Assembly: GCA_045580485.1 (NCBI GenBank)
Contig: JAZNNW010000129.1
Location: 1-64,000, forward strand
Direction of reading: 5' to 3'
Length of the DNA stretch: 64,000 nucleotides
DNA from: Avoscillospira sp045580485
GTDB taxonomy: Bacteria > Bacillota > Clostridia > Oscillospirales > Oscillospiraceae
Shown here piece by piece: positions 51,744 through 60,722 of the stretch; within the stretch, counting starts at the first letter, position 1, and each line of letters begins with the position of its first letter. The translations under genes and the position numbers were made by a program. The notes beneath the pieces are model-generated. The model saw only the letters and a program-made list of their open reading frames with translations. It did not search any database and was not told the origin of the DNA.

Positions 51744-52703
51744 ATGCTGAGCACAAAGGCCAATACCATTTGCATTTTGGAAATTTTGAAGGAATTTTCC
51801 GACGAGCAGCACATCTTGACCATGAGCGAGATCATTTCCAAAATGAATATCGTTTATGGCTTGAAACTGGATCGTCGAACGGTTTACAGCTCTGTGGCAC
51901 TGCTGATCGATCTGGGTTATGATATTTCTGTTTATGAAGAAAACGGTATCGGTTATTTCTTGCGAAAGCGGGAATTGGAACAATCGGAAGTGTTGCTGTT
52001 GACTGATGCGGTGTACTCTTTCCCGTTTTTGCCTGCCAAGCATTCTGAGCAGCTGATTGCAAAGTTGCAGACCTTCCTCAGTAAGCACCAGCGAAAGAAA
52101 TACCGCCATCTGACCATTGTCCGGCAGGAGCATAAAACAGAAAACCGGCAGGTGTTTTTGAATGTGGAACTACTGGATGAAGCCATTTCGGAGAAAAAAC
52201 AGGTCAGCTTTACTTATTTGGCCTACGGTGCTGATAAAAAACTCCACCCCAGACGGGAAAAACCTTATACAGTCAACCCCTATGGTATGGTGTATTTGAA
52301 TGAGCACTATTATCTGGTCTGTAATCTCAGTAGCTATCCCAATACAAGTCTGTATCGCATCGATATGATGCAGAATTTGATCCAGTTGGACACGCCGTGG
52401 GACAGAGAACCCAGCGGAAAAGAGGAAGTCAGCAATGCGGTTTATGCATTTTCCGGTCAGCCGGAGCGGATTGTCCTGCGCTGCCAAGAAGGATTGATTG
52501 GAGATGTGATCGATCAGTTCGGAACGGAGATCTTTGTCGCACTGGATGGTGACGGCATGCTTTCTGTCAGTTTCAGCGCACCGCCCAGAGGAATCAAATA
52601 TTGGGCTTTGCAGTATCTGTCCTATGTAGAAGTCCTTCAGCCCCAGTGGCTGCGAGAAGAGATCGTGGAAAGTGTCAAAAAATGCGTGTATAAATCCTTG
52701 TAG
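51744..52703 (+). CDS. WYL-domain transcriptional regulator
   Basis: 319 residues: N-terminal winged HTH (about 1-75), WYL domain (about 140-215; VSFTYLAYG, with PYTVNPYGMVYLNEHYYLV) and a C-terminal WCX extension. Such regulators (CapW, BrxR) control phage-defence genes and react to damaged nucleic acid. ATG 51744 is 9 bases after AAGGAG; the ATG at 51738 is too close. First gene of a probable operon with the next two. Confidence 0.88.
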   Translation: MLSTKANTICILEILKEFSDEQHILTMSEIISKMNIVYGLKLDRRTVYSSVALLIDLGYDISVYEENGIGYFLRKRELEQSEVLLLTDAVYSFPFLPAKHSEQLIAKLQTFLSKHQRKKYRHLTIVRQEHKTENRQVFLNVELLDEAISEKKQVSFTYLAYGADKKLHPRREKPYTVNPYGMVYLNEHYYLVCNLSSYPNTSLYRIDMMQNLIQLDTPWDREPSGKEEVSNAVYAFSGQPERIVLRCQEGLIGDVIDQFGTEIFVALDGDGMLSVSFSAPPRGIKYWALQYLSYVEVLQPQWLREEIVESVKKCVYKSL

Positions 52704-52719
52704 ATAGGAGGGAAAGTGA

Positions 52720-53514
52720 ATGAAAGAAATAACGCTGAAAGAAACGATTGCCCAGTTAATTGAATCCAATCCAAACACAATCTTTCTGGTGGACGGAGAT
52801 TCTTTGAGAGGCGATTGTTCAAAAATTAAGGGGTTCAATCGAGATAAATTTATTTTTGTGCGCGATTACATGGCGGTAGGAACAGCGGCGCCGGAGGTTC
52901 TTTCTCCCGAATTTATATCATTACGAATAGAGTCACTTTGTGGTCCCTTTGGAAATAAGCTGTATTCAGAAAAAGCCTATGAGCAGGAATGTATCTCCGG
53001 ACTAAGAAGTCTTGCCCATATGCCAGCTGCGGAGATTGTGCTGATCCAGTATGATTGTTATGTTTCTCGGATATGGCAGATGACCATGATGGCCTATATT
53101 GAACAATTGGGGTGCAGTAATTGCGTTAAAAGAATATTGTTTTATGATGGGGAGAGGACTTTTGGTGTCAGTCGAATGGATGACATCTCTGTGGAAGGTG
53201 CGCACGAAGCATATTGCCGGATTGTATGTGAAAAAAAGATGATAGATCTGTCGCAGTATCTGATTTCAGAAGAAGCAGTTGCGTGCTATTTTGATATCAA
53301 CTCTTCCGATGGGAAACTGCGGCAATACATCCGAGATGTGAGTTCCGGTTATGACAAGCATGCTTCGGCAACGGGTCAATTTTTATATGATTTTGCAGAT
53401 TGGGGTTTGGGAGATGGGGAGTTTATACGAATTGCCTACCAGACACTTTCTGAGGATCCGCGATTTGAGGCCGTGGCGAAAAAGTGGAAAAAATCAATGA
53501 AACTATGGTATTAG
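52720..53514 (+). CDS. Unknown protein in WYL operon, possibly DUF1835-like (264 aa)
   Basis: 264-residue soluble protein 16 bp behind the WYL gene with GGAGGG before its ATG. Reading LVDGDSLRGD near 23-32, then FVRDYMAVG near 46-54 and SPEFI, it loosely follows the DUF1835 layout (GDS...DxLxxG...SPEW), but I am not certain. No nuclease or membrane motif. Shares the WYL promoter. Confidence 0.6.
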   Translation: MKEITLKETIAQLIESNPNTIFLVDGDSLRGDCSKIKGFNRDKFIFVRDYMAVGTAAPEVLSPEFISLRIESLCGPFGNKLYSEKAYEQECISGLRSLAHMPAAEIVLIQYDCYVSRIWQMTMMAYIEQLGCSNCVKRILFYDGERTFGVSRMDDISVEGAHEAYCRIVCEKKMIDLSQYLISEEAVACYFDINSSDGKLRQYIRDVSSGYDKHASATGQFLYDFADWGLGDGEFIRIAYQTLSEDPRFEAVAKKWKKSMKLWY

Positions 53515-53520
53515 AATTCT

Positions 53521-53598
53521 ATGCTGAGAGATGAGTTTGTTAAAAGTGTCAAAAATTGCGTGTATCATGAAAATACCACAAATAATAGGAAGGTGTAA
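53521..53598 (+). pseudogene. Relic of a second WYL gene (C-terminal end)
   Basis: A 25-codon frame MLRDEFVKSVKNCVYHENTT... that matches the last residues of the intact WYL protein (LREEIVESVKKCVYKSL) at 10 or so of 15 positions. It lies directly in front of the nuclease gene, exactly where the end of a WYL gene lies relative to the previous effector. Confidence 0.65.
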
Positions 53599-53600
53599 AT

Positions 53601-54722
53601 ATGGAAAAGAATAATCTGTTTCAATATGCAACAAAAGAGTTGTCGCAAGATGCCTTTTTCTGTTGGCTAATCAATTGGATTAATTATCCTGATGCTCCTA
53701 TGTATCCTGCAGGAGTAGCGGCACTAAATCTATTCCTTGGTAAGAATAAACAGAAGGATTATACTGACGTGGAAGTTTTACGCCAGTATAAGAAAATCGA
53801 TGTGCTGGTTCTGTTCAACAAAAAGTATGCGTTGATAATTGAAGACAAAACCAATACAACGGAACATGGTGAGCAAATTGCTCGATACAAGAATCTTTTG
53901 CAAGAAGATTATCCTGACAGAGAAATCTTTACCGCTTATGTCAAAACTGGTATTATGTATGATGAAGATGCTAGAATTATCAATAAAGTAGATGCCGTTG
54001 TGACACTGAACGATTTACTCAATACCTTTAATCCGATCAAAGAAGATGCAGCTTCTGAGATTTTCAGCGATTATTTAGAATATATTTCAACGATTGCTGA
54101 GGAACGGCGTAAAATTAATCGGCAGATTGAGACTGGCGAATACAGCCGCGCATTAGATACCTATTTTGGGCAGTTCTCTTTTATGGACCGGATTTTTGCG
54201 AATCGTACAAAAGGAACGGAAATTGGAAAAACATATACCGTTGAGGATAAAAATCCTCCTGTGCTGATCGATCAAGTTTATGCCGGTACCAACAATGGTG
54301 GTACGCCGTGGATACAGTACTGCTTCTGGGGACAGGCTTACCCCGAACAGATCAAGCAAGTTGGGACTATTGAGTATCAATATTTGTTCTGGAGAATTGA
54401 TTGCAATTGGGTTCGGAGAGATAAGAGCGATCCTAATAGCGAATATGATCCGGAGTATTACATCGCATTGAGGCACTACGATGAAAACACCAAGGTGAAC
54501 GACTACACTCGTCAGAGGAAAAAGACAGCATATTACACCTTCCGGAATATCTGCAAAGAAATTGAAAATGGGAATCCTGCCATTTTTAAGCCTATCGGAA
54601 CACGAGAAAACTATAAAGAAAGTGACCTGTTGTTTATTCCGCTTAACCGGATTGAAACGATGACTTTCGACGAGGTGAAAAGACTTCTGACGGAAATCAC
54701 AACTAAAATTTTAATGAATTGA
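53601..54722 (+). CDS. PD-(D/E)XK nuclease-superfamily protein
   Basis: 373 residues. Catalytic core near residues 67-105: IDVLVLF supplies the Asp and ALIIEDKTNT the E-x-K, followed by a Gln/Tyr helix (EQIARYKNLL), as in the PDDEXK family of defence-type nucleases. The C-terminal ~200 residues are unknown. AGGAAGG precedes the ATG. Probably the effector of the WYL-regulated unit, but the role is inferred. Confidence 0.75.
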   Translation: MEKNNLFQYATKELSQDAFFCWLINWINYPDAPMYPAGVAALNLFLGKNKQKDYTDVEVLRQYKKIDVLVLFNKKYALIIEDKTNTTEHGEQIARYKNLLQEDYPDREIFTAYVKTGIMYDEDARIINKVDAVVTLNDLLNTFNPIKEDAASEIFSDYLEYISTIAEERRKINRQIETGEYSRALDTYFGQFSFMDRIFANRTKGTEIGKTYTVEDKNPPVLIDQVYAGTNNGGTPWIQYCFWGQAYPEQIKQVGTIEYQYLFWRIDCNWVRRDKSDPNSEYDPEYYIALRHYDENTKVNDYTRQRKKTAYYTFRNICKEIENGNPAIFKPIGTRENYKESDLLFIPLNRIETMTFDEVKRLLTEITTKILMN

Positions 54723-54727
54723 TGAAG

Positions 54728-54763
54728 CCCCCTGTGCAGAGATTTGCACAGGGGGTGCTTTTA
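54728..54763 (+). terminator. Hairpin terminator, copy 1 of a repeated sequence
   Basis: CCCCCTGTGCA, loop GAGATT, TGCACAGGGGG, then TGCTTTT. The same hairpin recurs at 56408-56437. Confidence 0.8.
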
Positions 54764-54802
54764 TGATAGTTGTAGCCGATTAAACAAAAGGGGGCCTCTA
54801 TC

Positions 54803-56401
54803 ATGCAGGAAGCGGTCAGCCGCATGGAAGTTACATCTAAATATCAAATAAGACATCACTCTGTATCTATGGATGCTGATGAAGCATTGGAGTTTATGCG
54901 TTCCGATTTCTTGGGCTTATATACAACTGCTCGCAGAGAAGAGGACGGCTCTATAGCGCTTCAGGTAACCTCTTTGATCTGCCCCTATTGTGGGAGTAAG
55001 GAACAGTTAAAGGCATCGGGAAAGATTACCAATGAACATCTGGAACTTATGGAAAAATGGGCAGATCCGCAGCTTATCATGCCGGATGATATTCCGAAAG
55101 AAATCATCTTTCTGAATACGGATATTGAAGAATTCCGATGCCCTCACTGTGGCGTTTCTTCCGGTAGAAAGGATAATCGCACAACCATTTCCGTAATTAG
55201 GAGAAAGAAATCCGTTCTGCTCAGATGTGAAGTCCATGATCTGTCAAGAATTCTTACGCTCCCCCATATGCCGGAACAGACTTTTTCGCTGAAATTACCG
55301 CTATACGAGCAGTTGGAATTTAACATTGGAAAGGGCAGGGTGTGCGTTCGGATATCAGATGACGAGGGGAATGTTTTGAGAACACAGGATGTTACAAATT
55401 CTCCAAGGTGGTTATCCAAAACCGCACTTTCTGAGTGGTTTGATAAAAGTGCGGAACTTCGGGGGATAATTCTTGCGGAGTTTCAAACGGCATCAAAAGA
55501 AGTAGTCCCCTTCAACCTGTATAACATTACGCTGGAAGACCTTTTGTTCTTTACGCGATTCATTGGCTATGAACAGTCATTTTATGATGCCATACCCTAC
55601 GAACTGGATACCCACAAGCTAGATGATTCTTTTGCATGTTTGCAGGAACTCCATACGAAAAAGTCTGCCATTGCGTATTTGCGGTCTTTTTCGTTGGCAA
55701 AATTCAAATCGATAAGAAAACAAATTCTGGAAAGTCCTGGACTGTTGTTTTATTTGCCCCAGTGCGAGCTGCTGTTGCAGGCCTTTGGCGATGTGAATCT
55801 TTTTAGGAATATTTTAACTGGCAATAATATATTTTATATTTTATCGGCACTGAAGCAGAGCCCTGTGCTTGCAGAGTTTCTGCTGGATTATTGCAAAGTG
55901 ATGGGTGCGGCGGCTCTTTGCAAGAGCGTTATGAGTGAATGGTATTGGTCGAGACAATACGGGGCGCACTACTGCTCTCTGAACGCCGAAGCAAGGCGAG
56001 TGGAACAGTATAAATGGAGGCATGAAAGGAATTGCATCGAAGATTACGAAGTTTATCCCTATTCTTTGCCGCAAAGGTGTAAACCGCCTAAGGATGTGTC
56101 TTGTGTAATTGATGGCTTTACGTTTCTGCTGTTGGGCAATACTGCAGCATGCCGGCGTGCAGGGAGAGAATTGCATAATTGTTTACAGCGTGTGACTTAT
56201 GAATCGTCGGTGATTATTGCGGTTTGCTGCGGAAAAGTGACCGTAGCCGCGATCGATGTTTTCCAAAATGAGATCAGGCAGGCTTATACATTTCATAATG
56301 GATGTATACGGAGCATAGACGGATTGGAGCCTGCAATTGCCAAATGGGCAGAAAGAAATTCTCTGAGCTTTTGTTCAAAAGATTTTACCGAGGATTGGTA
56401 A
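54803..56401 (+). CDS. PcfJ-like protein
   Basis: 532 residues. Two CxxC pairs early (CPYCGS near 60, CPHCGVS near 113) form a probable zinc site; the C-terminal ~130 residues follow the PcfJ family (GRELHNCLQ, then VIIAVCCGKVTVAAIDVF and QAYTFHNGCI). PcfJ-like genes are common on plasmids and conjugative elements and their function is unsettled. The gene stands alone between two near-identical hairpins. Confidence 0.7.
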   Translation: MQEAVSRMEVTSKYQIRHHSVSMDADEALEFMRSDFLGLYTTARREEDGSIALQVTSLICPYCGSKEQLKASGKITNEHLELMEKWADPQLIMPDDIPKEIIFLNTDIEEFRCPHCGVSSGRKDNRTTISVIRRKKSVLLRCEVHDLSRILTLPHMPEQTFSLKLPLYEQLEFNIGKGRVCVRISDDEGNVLRTQDVTNSPRWLSKTALSEWFDKSAELRGIILAEFQTASKEVVPFNLYNITLEDLLFFTRFIGYEQSFYDAIPYELDTHKLDDSFACLQELHTKKSAIAYLRSFSLAKFKSIRKQILESPGLLFYLPQCELLLQAFGDVNLFRNILTGNNIFYILSALKQSPVLAEFLLDYCKVMGAAALCKSVMSEWYWSRQYGAHYCSLNAEARRVEQYKWRHERNCIEDYEVYPYSLPQRCKPPKDVSCVIDGFTFLLLGNTAACRRAGRELHNCLQRVTYESSVIIAVCCGKVTVAAIDVFQNEIRQAYTFHNGCIRSIDGLEPAIAKWAERNSLSFCSKDFTEDW

Positions 56402-56407
56402 GGTATG

Positions 56408-56440
56408 CCCCCCTGTGCAGAGATTTGCACAGGGGGGTGT
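56408..56440 (+). terminator. Hairpin terminator, copy 2
   Basis: CCCCCCTGTGCA / TGCACAGGGGGG with loop GAGATT, the same as 54728-54755 plus one base pair. Confidence 0.75.
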
Positions 56441-56497
56441 GTTATTTATATAAAGGGAAACGTAGATGAAATCCGAATTATATATGAGGTGATTTGT

Positions 56498-56632
56498 ATG
56501 AGCGATGGTAAGAAAGTTCTTTTGATTGTGGGTGCGGTTGTAATTGTTGCGGTGATTGTTTTGTCGATGATATTTGGCTCTGCGGTCTTTGACATTTTTG
56601 TTGCGGCGGTCACTTTGGTACAGTTTGTATAG
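56498..56632 (+). CDS. Small single-pass membrane protein (44 aa)
   Basis: 44 residues: a short charged start (MSDGKK) then a long hydrophobic run of ~35 residues. GAGGTGATTTGT precedes ATG 56498. No known family; could be a membrane-active small peptide, but no antitoxin partner is visible. The upstream open frame contains the terminator hairpin and is not used. Confidence 0.5.
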   Translation: MSDGKKVLLIVGAVVIVAVIVLSMIFGSAVFDIFVAAVTLVQFV

Positions 56633-56691
56633 AAAATATGCTCCATTGCGCCTGAAATCACGATCAGAAATGAAACAAACAGAACCTCCTA

Positions 56692-56736
56692 TCGGATGAA
56701 CAATTATAATTCATCTGATAGGAGGTTGATATATTA
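56692..56736. terminator. Hairpin between small membrane gene and HAD-like gene
   Basis: AACCTCCTATCGGATGAA / TTCATCTGATAGGAGGTT with an AT-rich loop; lies between convergent genes. Confidence 0.6.
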
Positions 56737-56819
56737 TAGGCGGCAAATAAGTTGTTGGATTGCTGTTTAAAACTTAATTGCAAGAGATGAATGTGGCTTT
56801 GATATATTGTGAACGGGAA

Positions 56820-57728
56820 TTATACTAAGTGCTTAGGAACGCCAGAAGCAGAATTCATGATCTTTGCTTTTTCACTATCACGGATCCGATCAGCCATCTT
56901 CTGTATTCTGTTTGTAATCCACATATAGGCCGTAGTACCTTCGGAATAATCGGCTTCTGCATACATGTCTACACGACCATCCTCTCGCATTTGTTCTACC
57001 TGTTGCATTGCTGCGGTATTGCCCTTTGGATAAATTGCAAAAGTGGCACCCCCATTCTTTTTAACAACAGAGAATGCAGGAATATCGCTAGGACCATCTG
57101 CAATATAAATCATGTTTTCAAAATGAACGCGACGAAGATCTTCGGGAATTTTTGAATTTACTTCAATAGTTTCAATTTTGTTACTTCCTTTGTTAATCTC
57201 AAAAATTGCACGAGTCTTTGTGGTATTATCAATTGTGTAAAGGACTTCGCTGATAACATTCTCTCCACTTTCGTTGGAAGAATCCAACAATTCACAACCC
57301 CAAACTCCGTCCACAAATGGCATCAAATTCGAGCCTCGAATAACTTCTGCAAAACCAGTACTCACAATGTAGTGTTCTACTTGGATACCGTATTCTGTGT
57401 AGCTTTTATCATCTCTGAACATTTTCTTTGTTTGTTCAAAGATTTCCGGGATTCCCTTGTAGAACTTCTGTTTTGCGCCATATTCGTGAAGCTTATTGTT
57501 GTTCAATCCTGAAAATGTACCATCCTGAGCACATTTGATGAAATAGTTTAAATAATATGTATCCTTATTTACCCGAATGCCTTTTGCTGCGTATTCATCA
57601 GCGATGCCATTCACTTTTTTCCAAAAATCGCCAGCTTTAACATTATAATCTTCAAAAATGGGATCTTGCATATATCCGTCAATCAAAGTTTTGTCACAGT
57701 CCCAGATAACAGCGATAATATTTGCCAT
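56820..57728 (-). CDS. HAD-like hydrolase (302 aa)
   Basis: 302 residues, larger than simple HAD phosphatases. Motif I is WDCDKTL (residues 9-15), the substrate-binding motif lies near VSTGF, and ADGPSDIPAF (near 215) gives motif IV. A helical cap lies between. GAAAAG precedes the ATG. Homologues of this type stand alone in many mobile regions; substrate unknown. Confidence 0.8.
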   Translation of the reverse strand: MANIIAVIWDCDKTLIDGYMQDPIFEDYNVKAGDFWKKVNGIADEYAAKGIRVNKDTYYLNYFIKCAQDGTFSGLNNNKLHEYGAKQKFYKGIPEIFEQTKKMFRDDKSYTEYGIQVEHYIVSTGFAEVIRGSNLMPFVDGVWGCELLDSSNESGENVISEVLYTIDNTTKTRAIFEINKGSNKIETIEVNSKIPEDLRRVHFENMIYIADGPSDIPAFSVVKKNGGATFAIYPKGNTAAMQQVEQMREDGRVDMYAEADYSEGTTAYMWITNRIQKMADRIRDSEKAKIMNSASGVPKHLV

Positions 57729-58100
57729 AGCTTTTCCTCTTTTCTATAATTCTATAATAAGCATACTGAATGACAAGAGATTTTGATAAAATTTCCTATA
57801 ATTTATAATATAACAGTTTTTTCTAGGTGCGTCAATGATGACAGGGGTTGGACGCGAAAAATGGGGCAGGAGGGCGGTTTTGGGTAGGGGATATGGTAAC
57901 TTGCTGATTTTGCCCATTGTCCATTTTAGCGAGGATAGACTGGATAGAAAAGGTTACCGACGCTTCTGTTTCTCATCTGCTCATACATGCAAAATTCTGC
58001 AAAATTTCCGTTTCAAGCTGATCCTCGATGGCACAAACAAAGACGCCGTATGGCAAGCAAAGCTTAGCCATACGGCGTTCTTTATAAATTCTCACGTTTT
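57729..58100. other. Gap with one terminator, no gene
   Basis: AT-rich start, then mixed sequence. A strong hairpin ACGCCGTATGGC / GCCATACGGCGT followed by TTCTTTAT (about 58046-58085) is a terminator on the plus strand with no gene before it. At 57905-57935 an inverted partial copy of the CTAAAATGG motif of the 230-bp repeat is seen. Confidence 0.5.
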
Positions 58101-58330
58101 GTAAGAATGAATGGTGGAGCTGAGGCGTTAATGCTCATTATAGCAAAAAAACAAAGATGACGGGACTGGATAAAATGGCTGCCACAGCCGACATGGCAAG
58201 GAAATCCAATCAGCCATTTTCACCGCCTTAAACCCATTTTGGAGGGGCAGGAGAGGTGCGCAAGCCCAACCATCCCGCCGCCAACACCCAAATCCAACCC
58301 TCTGACCACCAAAATCTGTTGCTAAAATGG
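58101..58330. repeat. 230-bp direct repeat, copy B
   Basis: Same length as copy A (50675-50904). A 68-codon open frame on the minus strand (58128-58334) exists only here; copy A has several stops in it, so I treat it as noncoding. Sits at the probable edge of the accessory region, just before the AraC gene. Confidence 0.75.
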
Positions 58331-58384
58331 GCAATAACGATTACCAAATCCTGTCTGCCATAAACATTTTGACGGGTCAGTTGA

Positions 58385-59257
58385 TCAGTAAGACAATAGA
58401 GATGGATCCTTGCGTAGTTCCCGCGGCGTGATGCCCTTGTGCTTTTTGAAGGCCTTGTTGAAGTTTACCGTATTGTTGAATCCGCATTGCAGGGCGATCT
58501 CCAGCATGGTCAGAGCCTTATCCCCGGAGCGGATCAGCCGCACTGCCAGTTCAACGCGCTTGGCGGTGATATACTCCCACAGGGAGATGCCGTTAAGCTT
58601 TTTGAACAGATGGGACAGGTAGTTGGGACTGAGGTTCGCCAGCTTTGCCAGTTCCTGCAGGGTGATCTCCTCCTCCAAATGACCGTCAATATAATCAAAG
58701 ACCTCCAATAATTCAAAGTGCTTGTCATGGATGGTATTGGGGTCCTGATAGCCGTGGGTGCGGAGAAGCTCTACCAGCATTAGCTGCAGGTGGGCCCGGA
58801 TGGCAAGGGGATGCTGGGTATGAGCCTGTTGAAATTCCCGTTTTATTTGCTCCAGATGACTGCGAATCACAGATGCCTGTGCCGCCGGTATGCGGTTTTG
58901 AAAAGAAGGAGCGTGGGAATAGCAGAAACTGATATAGCTTTCTCCTGCCACCTCAAAGAACTCCTCGCTGAGGTATCTGGGTTCAAAGTGGAGGTTGGTC
59001 ATATACAGCCCTTCCGGTCCTGCCTTGGTGATGCAGTGAACTTCGTTGGAGGAAAAGACAAACACATCCCCCGGCGCTATGGGGTAGACCGACCGTTCTG
59101 TGGTGTATTCGCCACTACCGGAGACTACTGCCGTGAACTCAAACCGGGTATGAGAGTGCCTCACAAAGGGGCGGCTTCGCAGCTCCACATCCACATCCCA
59201 CATTTTCAAAAGAGGATTGCCGCTGCCCAGAAGCAGCTGCCCTACGGGTTTTTGCAT
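58385..59257 (-). CDS. AraC-family transcriptional regulator
   Basis: 290 residues: N-terminal cupin-like sensing domain (about 20-110, RPFVRHSHTRFEFTAVVSG) and C-terminal pair of HTH motifs (about 185-285, LAKLANLSPNYLSHLFKKLNG and ALQCGFNNTVNFNKAFKKHKG). ATG 59257 follows GGAGCGA; an earlier in-frame start at 59365 lies on the promoter. Probably controls the divergent sugar-acid operon. Confidence 0.9.
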   Translation of the reverse strand: MQKPVGQLLLGSGNPLLKMWDVDVELRSRPFVRHSHTRFEFTAVVSGSGEYTTERSVYPIAPGDVFVFSSNEVHCITKAGPEGLYMTNLHFEPRYLSEEFFEVAGESYISFCYSHAPSFQNRIPAAQASVIRSHLEQIKREFQQAHTQHPLAIRAHLQLMLVELLRTHGYQDPNTIHDKHFELLEVFDYIDGHLEEEITLQELAKLANLSPNYLSHLFKKLNGISLWEYITAKRVELAVRLIRSGDKALTMLEIALQCGFNNTVNFNKAFKKHKGITPRELRKDPSLLSY

Positions 59258-59303
59258 AATATCGCTCCGTATCGTAAAATAGTTTTGAAATTCGGTAATA
59301 AAA

Positions 59304-59365
59304 TTGGCGATTTTTCTGTTTCGGTGTAATATCATTATTATAAGAAAGCAAAGAAACCATGTCAA
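59304..59365. promoter_or_regulatory. Overlapping divergent promoters of araC-type gene and operon
   Basis: Minus: TTGACA (59360-59365), 17 bp, TATAAT (59337-59342). Plus: TTGGCG (59304-59309), 17 bp, TAATAT (59327-59332). They nearly overlap, so regulator binding could affect both. Confidence 0.7.
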
Positions 59366-59379
59366 TAAGGAGAACTGCT

Positions 59380-60717
59380 ATGAACTACTGTTCCAACCCC
59401 TCTGAACTGAAAATCACCGACATGCGGTTCGTGGACATTGATGGCGCACCCAAGCGCTGCACCATTCTGCGAATCGACACCAACCAGGGCATCAGCGGCT
59501 TCGGCGAAGTCCGTGACGCCTCCTCCAAGACCTATGCGCTGATGCTCAAGAGCCGCATTCTGGGCGAAAATCCCTGCAATGTGGACAAGATCTTCCGTAA
59601 GATCAAGCAGTTTGGCGGCCCCTCCCGTCAGGGCGGCGGTGTTTCCGGCATTGAGATCGCCCTTTGGGATCTGGCCGGCAAGGCCTATGGCGTGCCTCTG
59701 TACCAGCTGCTGGGCGGTAAGTTCCGCGATGAGATCCGCGTCTACTGCGATACCGATGTGGACGGTAAGCACACCGGCCATGACATGGGTCTGGCTCTGA
59801 AGAAGCGCATGGACATGGGCTTTACCTTTCTGAAGATGGATCTGGGCATCGGCCTGCTGTTGGATGAGCCCGGCACTCTCAACGCTCCTCTGGGCTTCAT
59901 CGAAGATATGAAGCAGTACGCTTCTCATATTCTGAATGTACAGGGCGGCAGCGTTACCGCTGACATGGTTCGCCATCAGAAGAGCTACTCCATCGTCACC
60001 ACCGCCCACCCCCACACCGGCATCCATCTGACCGAAAAGGGTCTGGACTATCTGGAAAACTATGTGAAGGAAGTCCGCGAGGTCATCGGCTACGAAGTGC
60101 CTCTGGCCATTGACCACTTCGGCCACATCTGCGTGGAGGACTGCATCCGCTTCGCCAAGCGCATGGAGCCCTATAATCTGGCATGGATCGAAGATATGGT
60201 GCCATGGATGTACACCGATCAGTATGTCCGCCTGCGCAACAGCACCACCATTCCCGTCTGCACCGGCGAGGATATCTATCTGAAGGAAGGCTTCGAGACC
60301 CTCATCAAGGCCGGCGGCGTTTCCGTCATCCACCCCGACATCCTCACCTGCGGCGGTGCGCTGGAACTGAAGAAGATCGCAGATATTGCCGATGAGCACG
60401 GTGTTGCCACCGCCATCCACATGGCAGAGAGCCCTGTGGCCTGTCTGGCAGCCGTCCATACCGCAGCCGCTATGCACAATGTTCTGGCTTTGGAATTCCA
60501 CTCGGTGGATGTGCCGTGGTGGGCAGACATGGTCACGGGTATCGACAACCCCATCTTCAAGGACGGCTTTATCAAAGTACCTGAAAAGCCCGGCCTTGGC
60601 TTTGATGATTTGAACGAGGAAGTTCTGAGAGCCCATATCAATCCCGCCATCCCCGGCTATTTTGAGCCGACGGATGAATGGAACAAAGAATTTTCCAACG
60701 ACAGAATCTGGAGCTGA
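59380..60717 (+). CDS. Enolase-superfamily (mandelate racemase-type) dehydratase
   Basis: 445 residues. N-terminal capping domain and C-terminal barrel. Expected metal ligands appear around AIDHFGH, WIEDMVPW and GEDIY, and the catalytic His around AIHMAES (near 360). Most relatives dehydrate sugar acids to 2-keto-3-deoxy acids. ATG 59380 has AAGGAG upstream. First gene of the operon; substrate unknown, but a uronic or aldonic acid is likely from the neighbours. Confidence 0.88.
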   Translation: MNYCSNPSELKITDMRFVDIDGAPKRCTILRIDTNQGISGFGEVRDASSKTYALMLKSRILGENPCNVDKIFRKIKQFGGPSRQGGGVSGIEIALWDLAGKAYGVPLYQLLGGKFRDEIRVYCDTDVDGKHTGHDMGLALKKRMDMGFTFLKMDLGIGLLLDEPGTLNAPLGFIEDMKQYASHILNVQGGSVTADMVRHQKSYSIVTTAHPHTGIHLTEKGLDYLENYVKEVREVIGYEVPLAIDHFGHICVEDCIRFAKRMEPYNLAWIEDMVPWMYTDQYVRLRNSTTIPVCTGEDIYLKEGFETLIKAGGVSVIHPDILTCGGALELKKIADIADEHGVATAIHMAESPVACLAAVHTAAAMHNVLALEFHSVDVPWWADMVTGIDNPIFKDGFIKVPEKPGLGFDDLNEEVLRAHINPAIPGYFEPTDEWNKEFSNDRIWS

Positions 60718-60722
60718 TGGCG

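Noticed and set aside
58128..58334. 68-codon minus-strand ORF
   Set aside because: Within repeat copy B; copy A has stops in this frame, so coding is unlikely.
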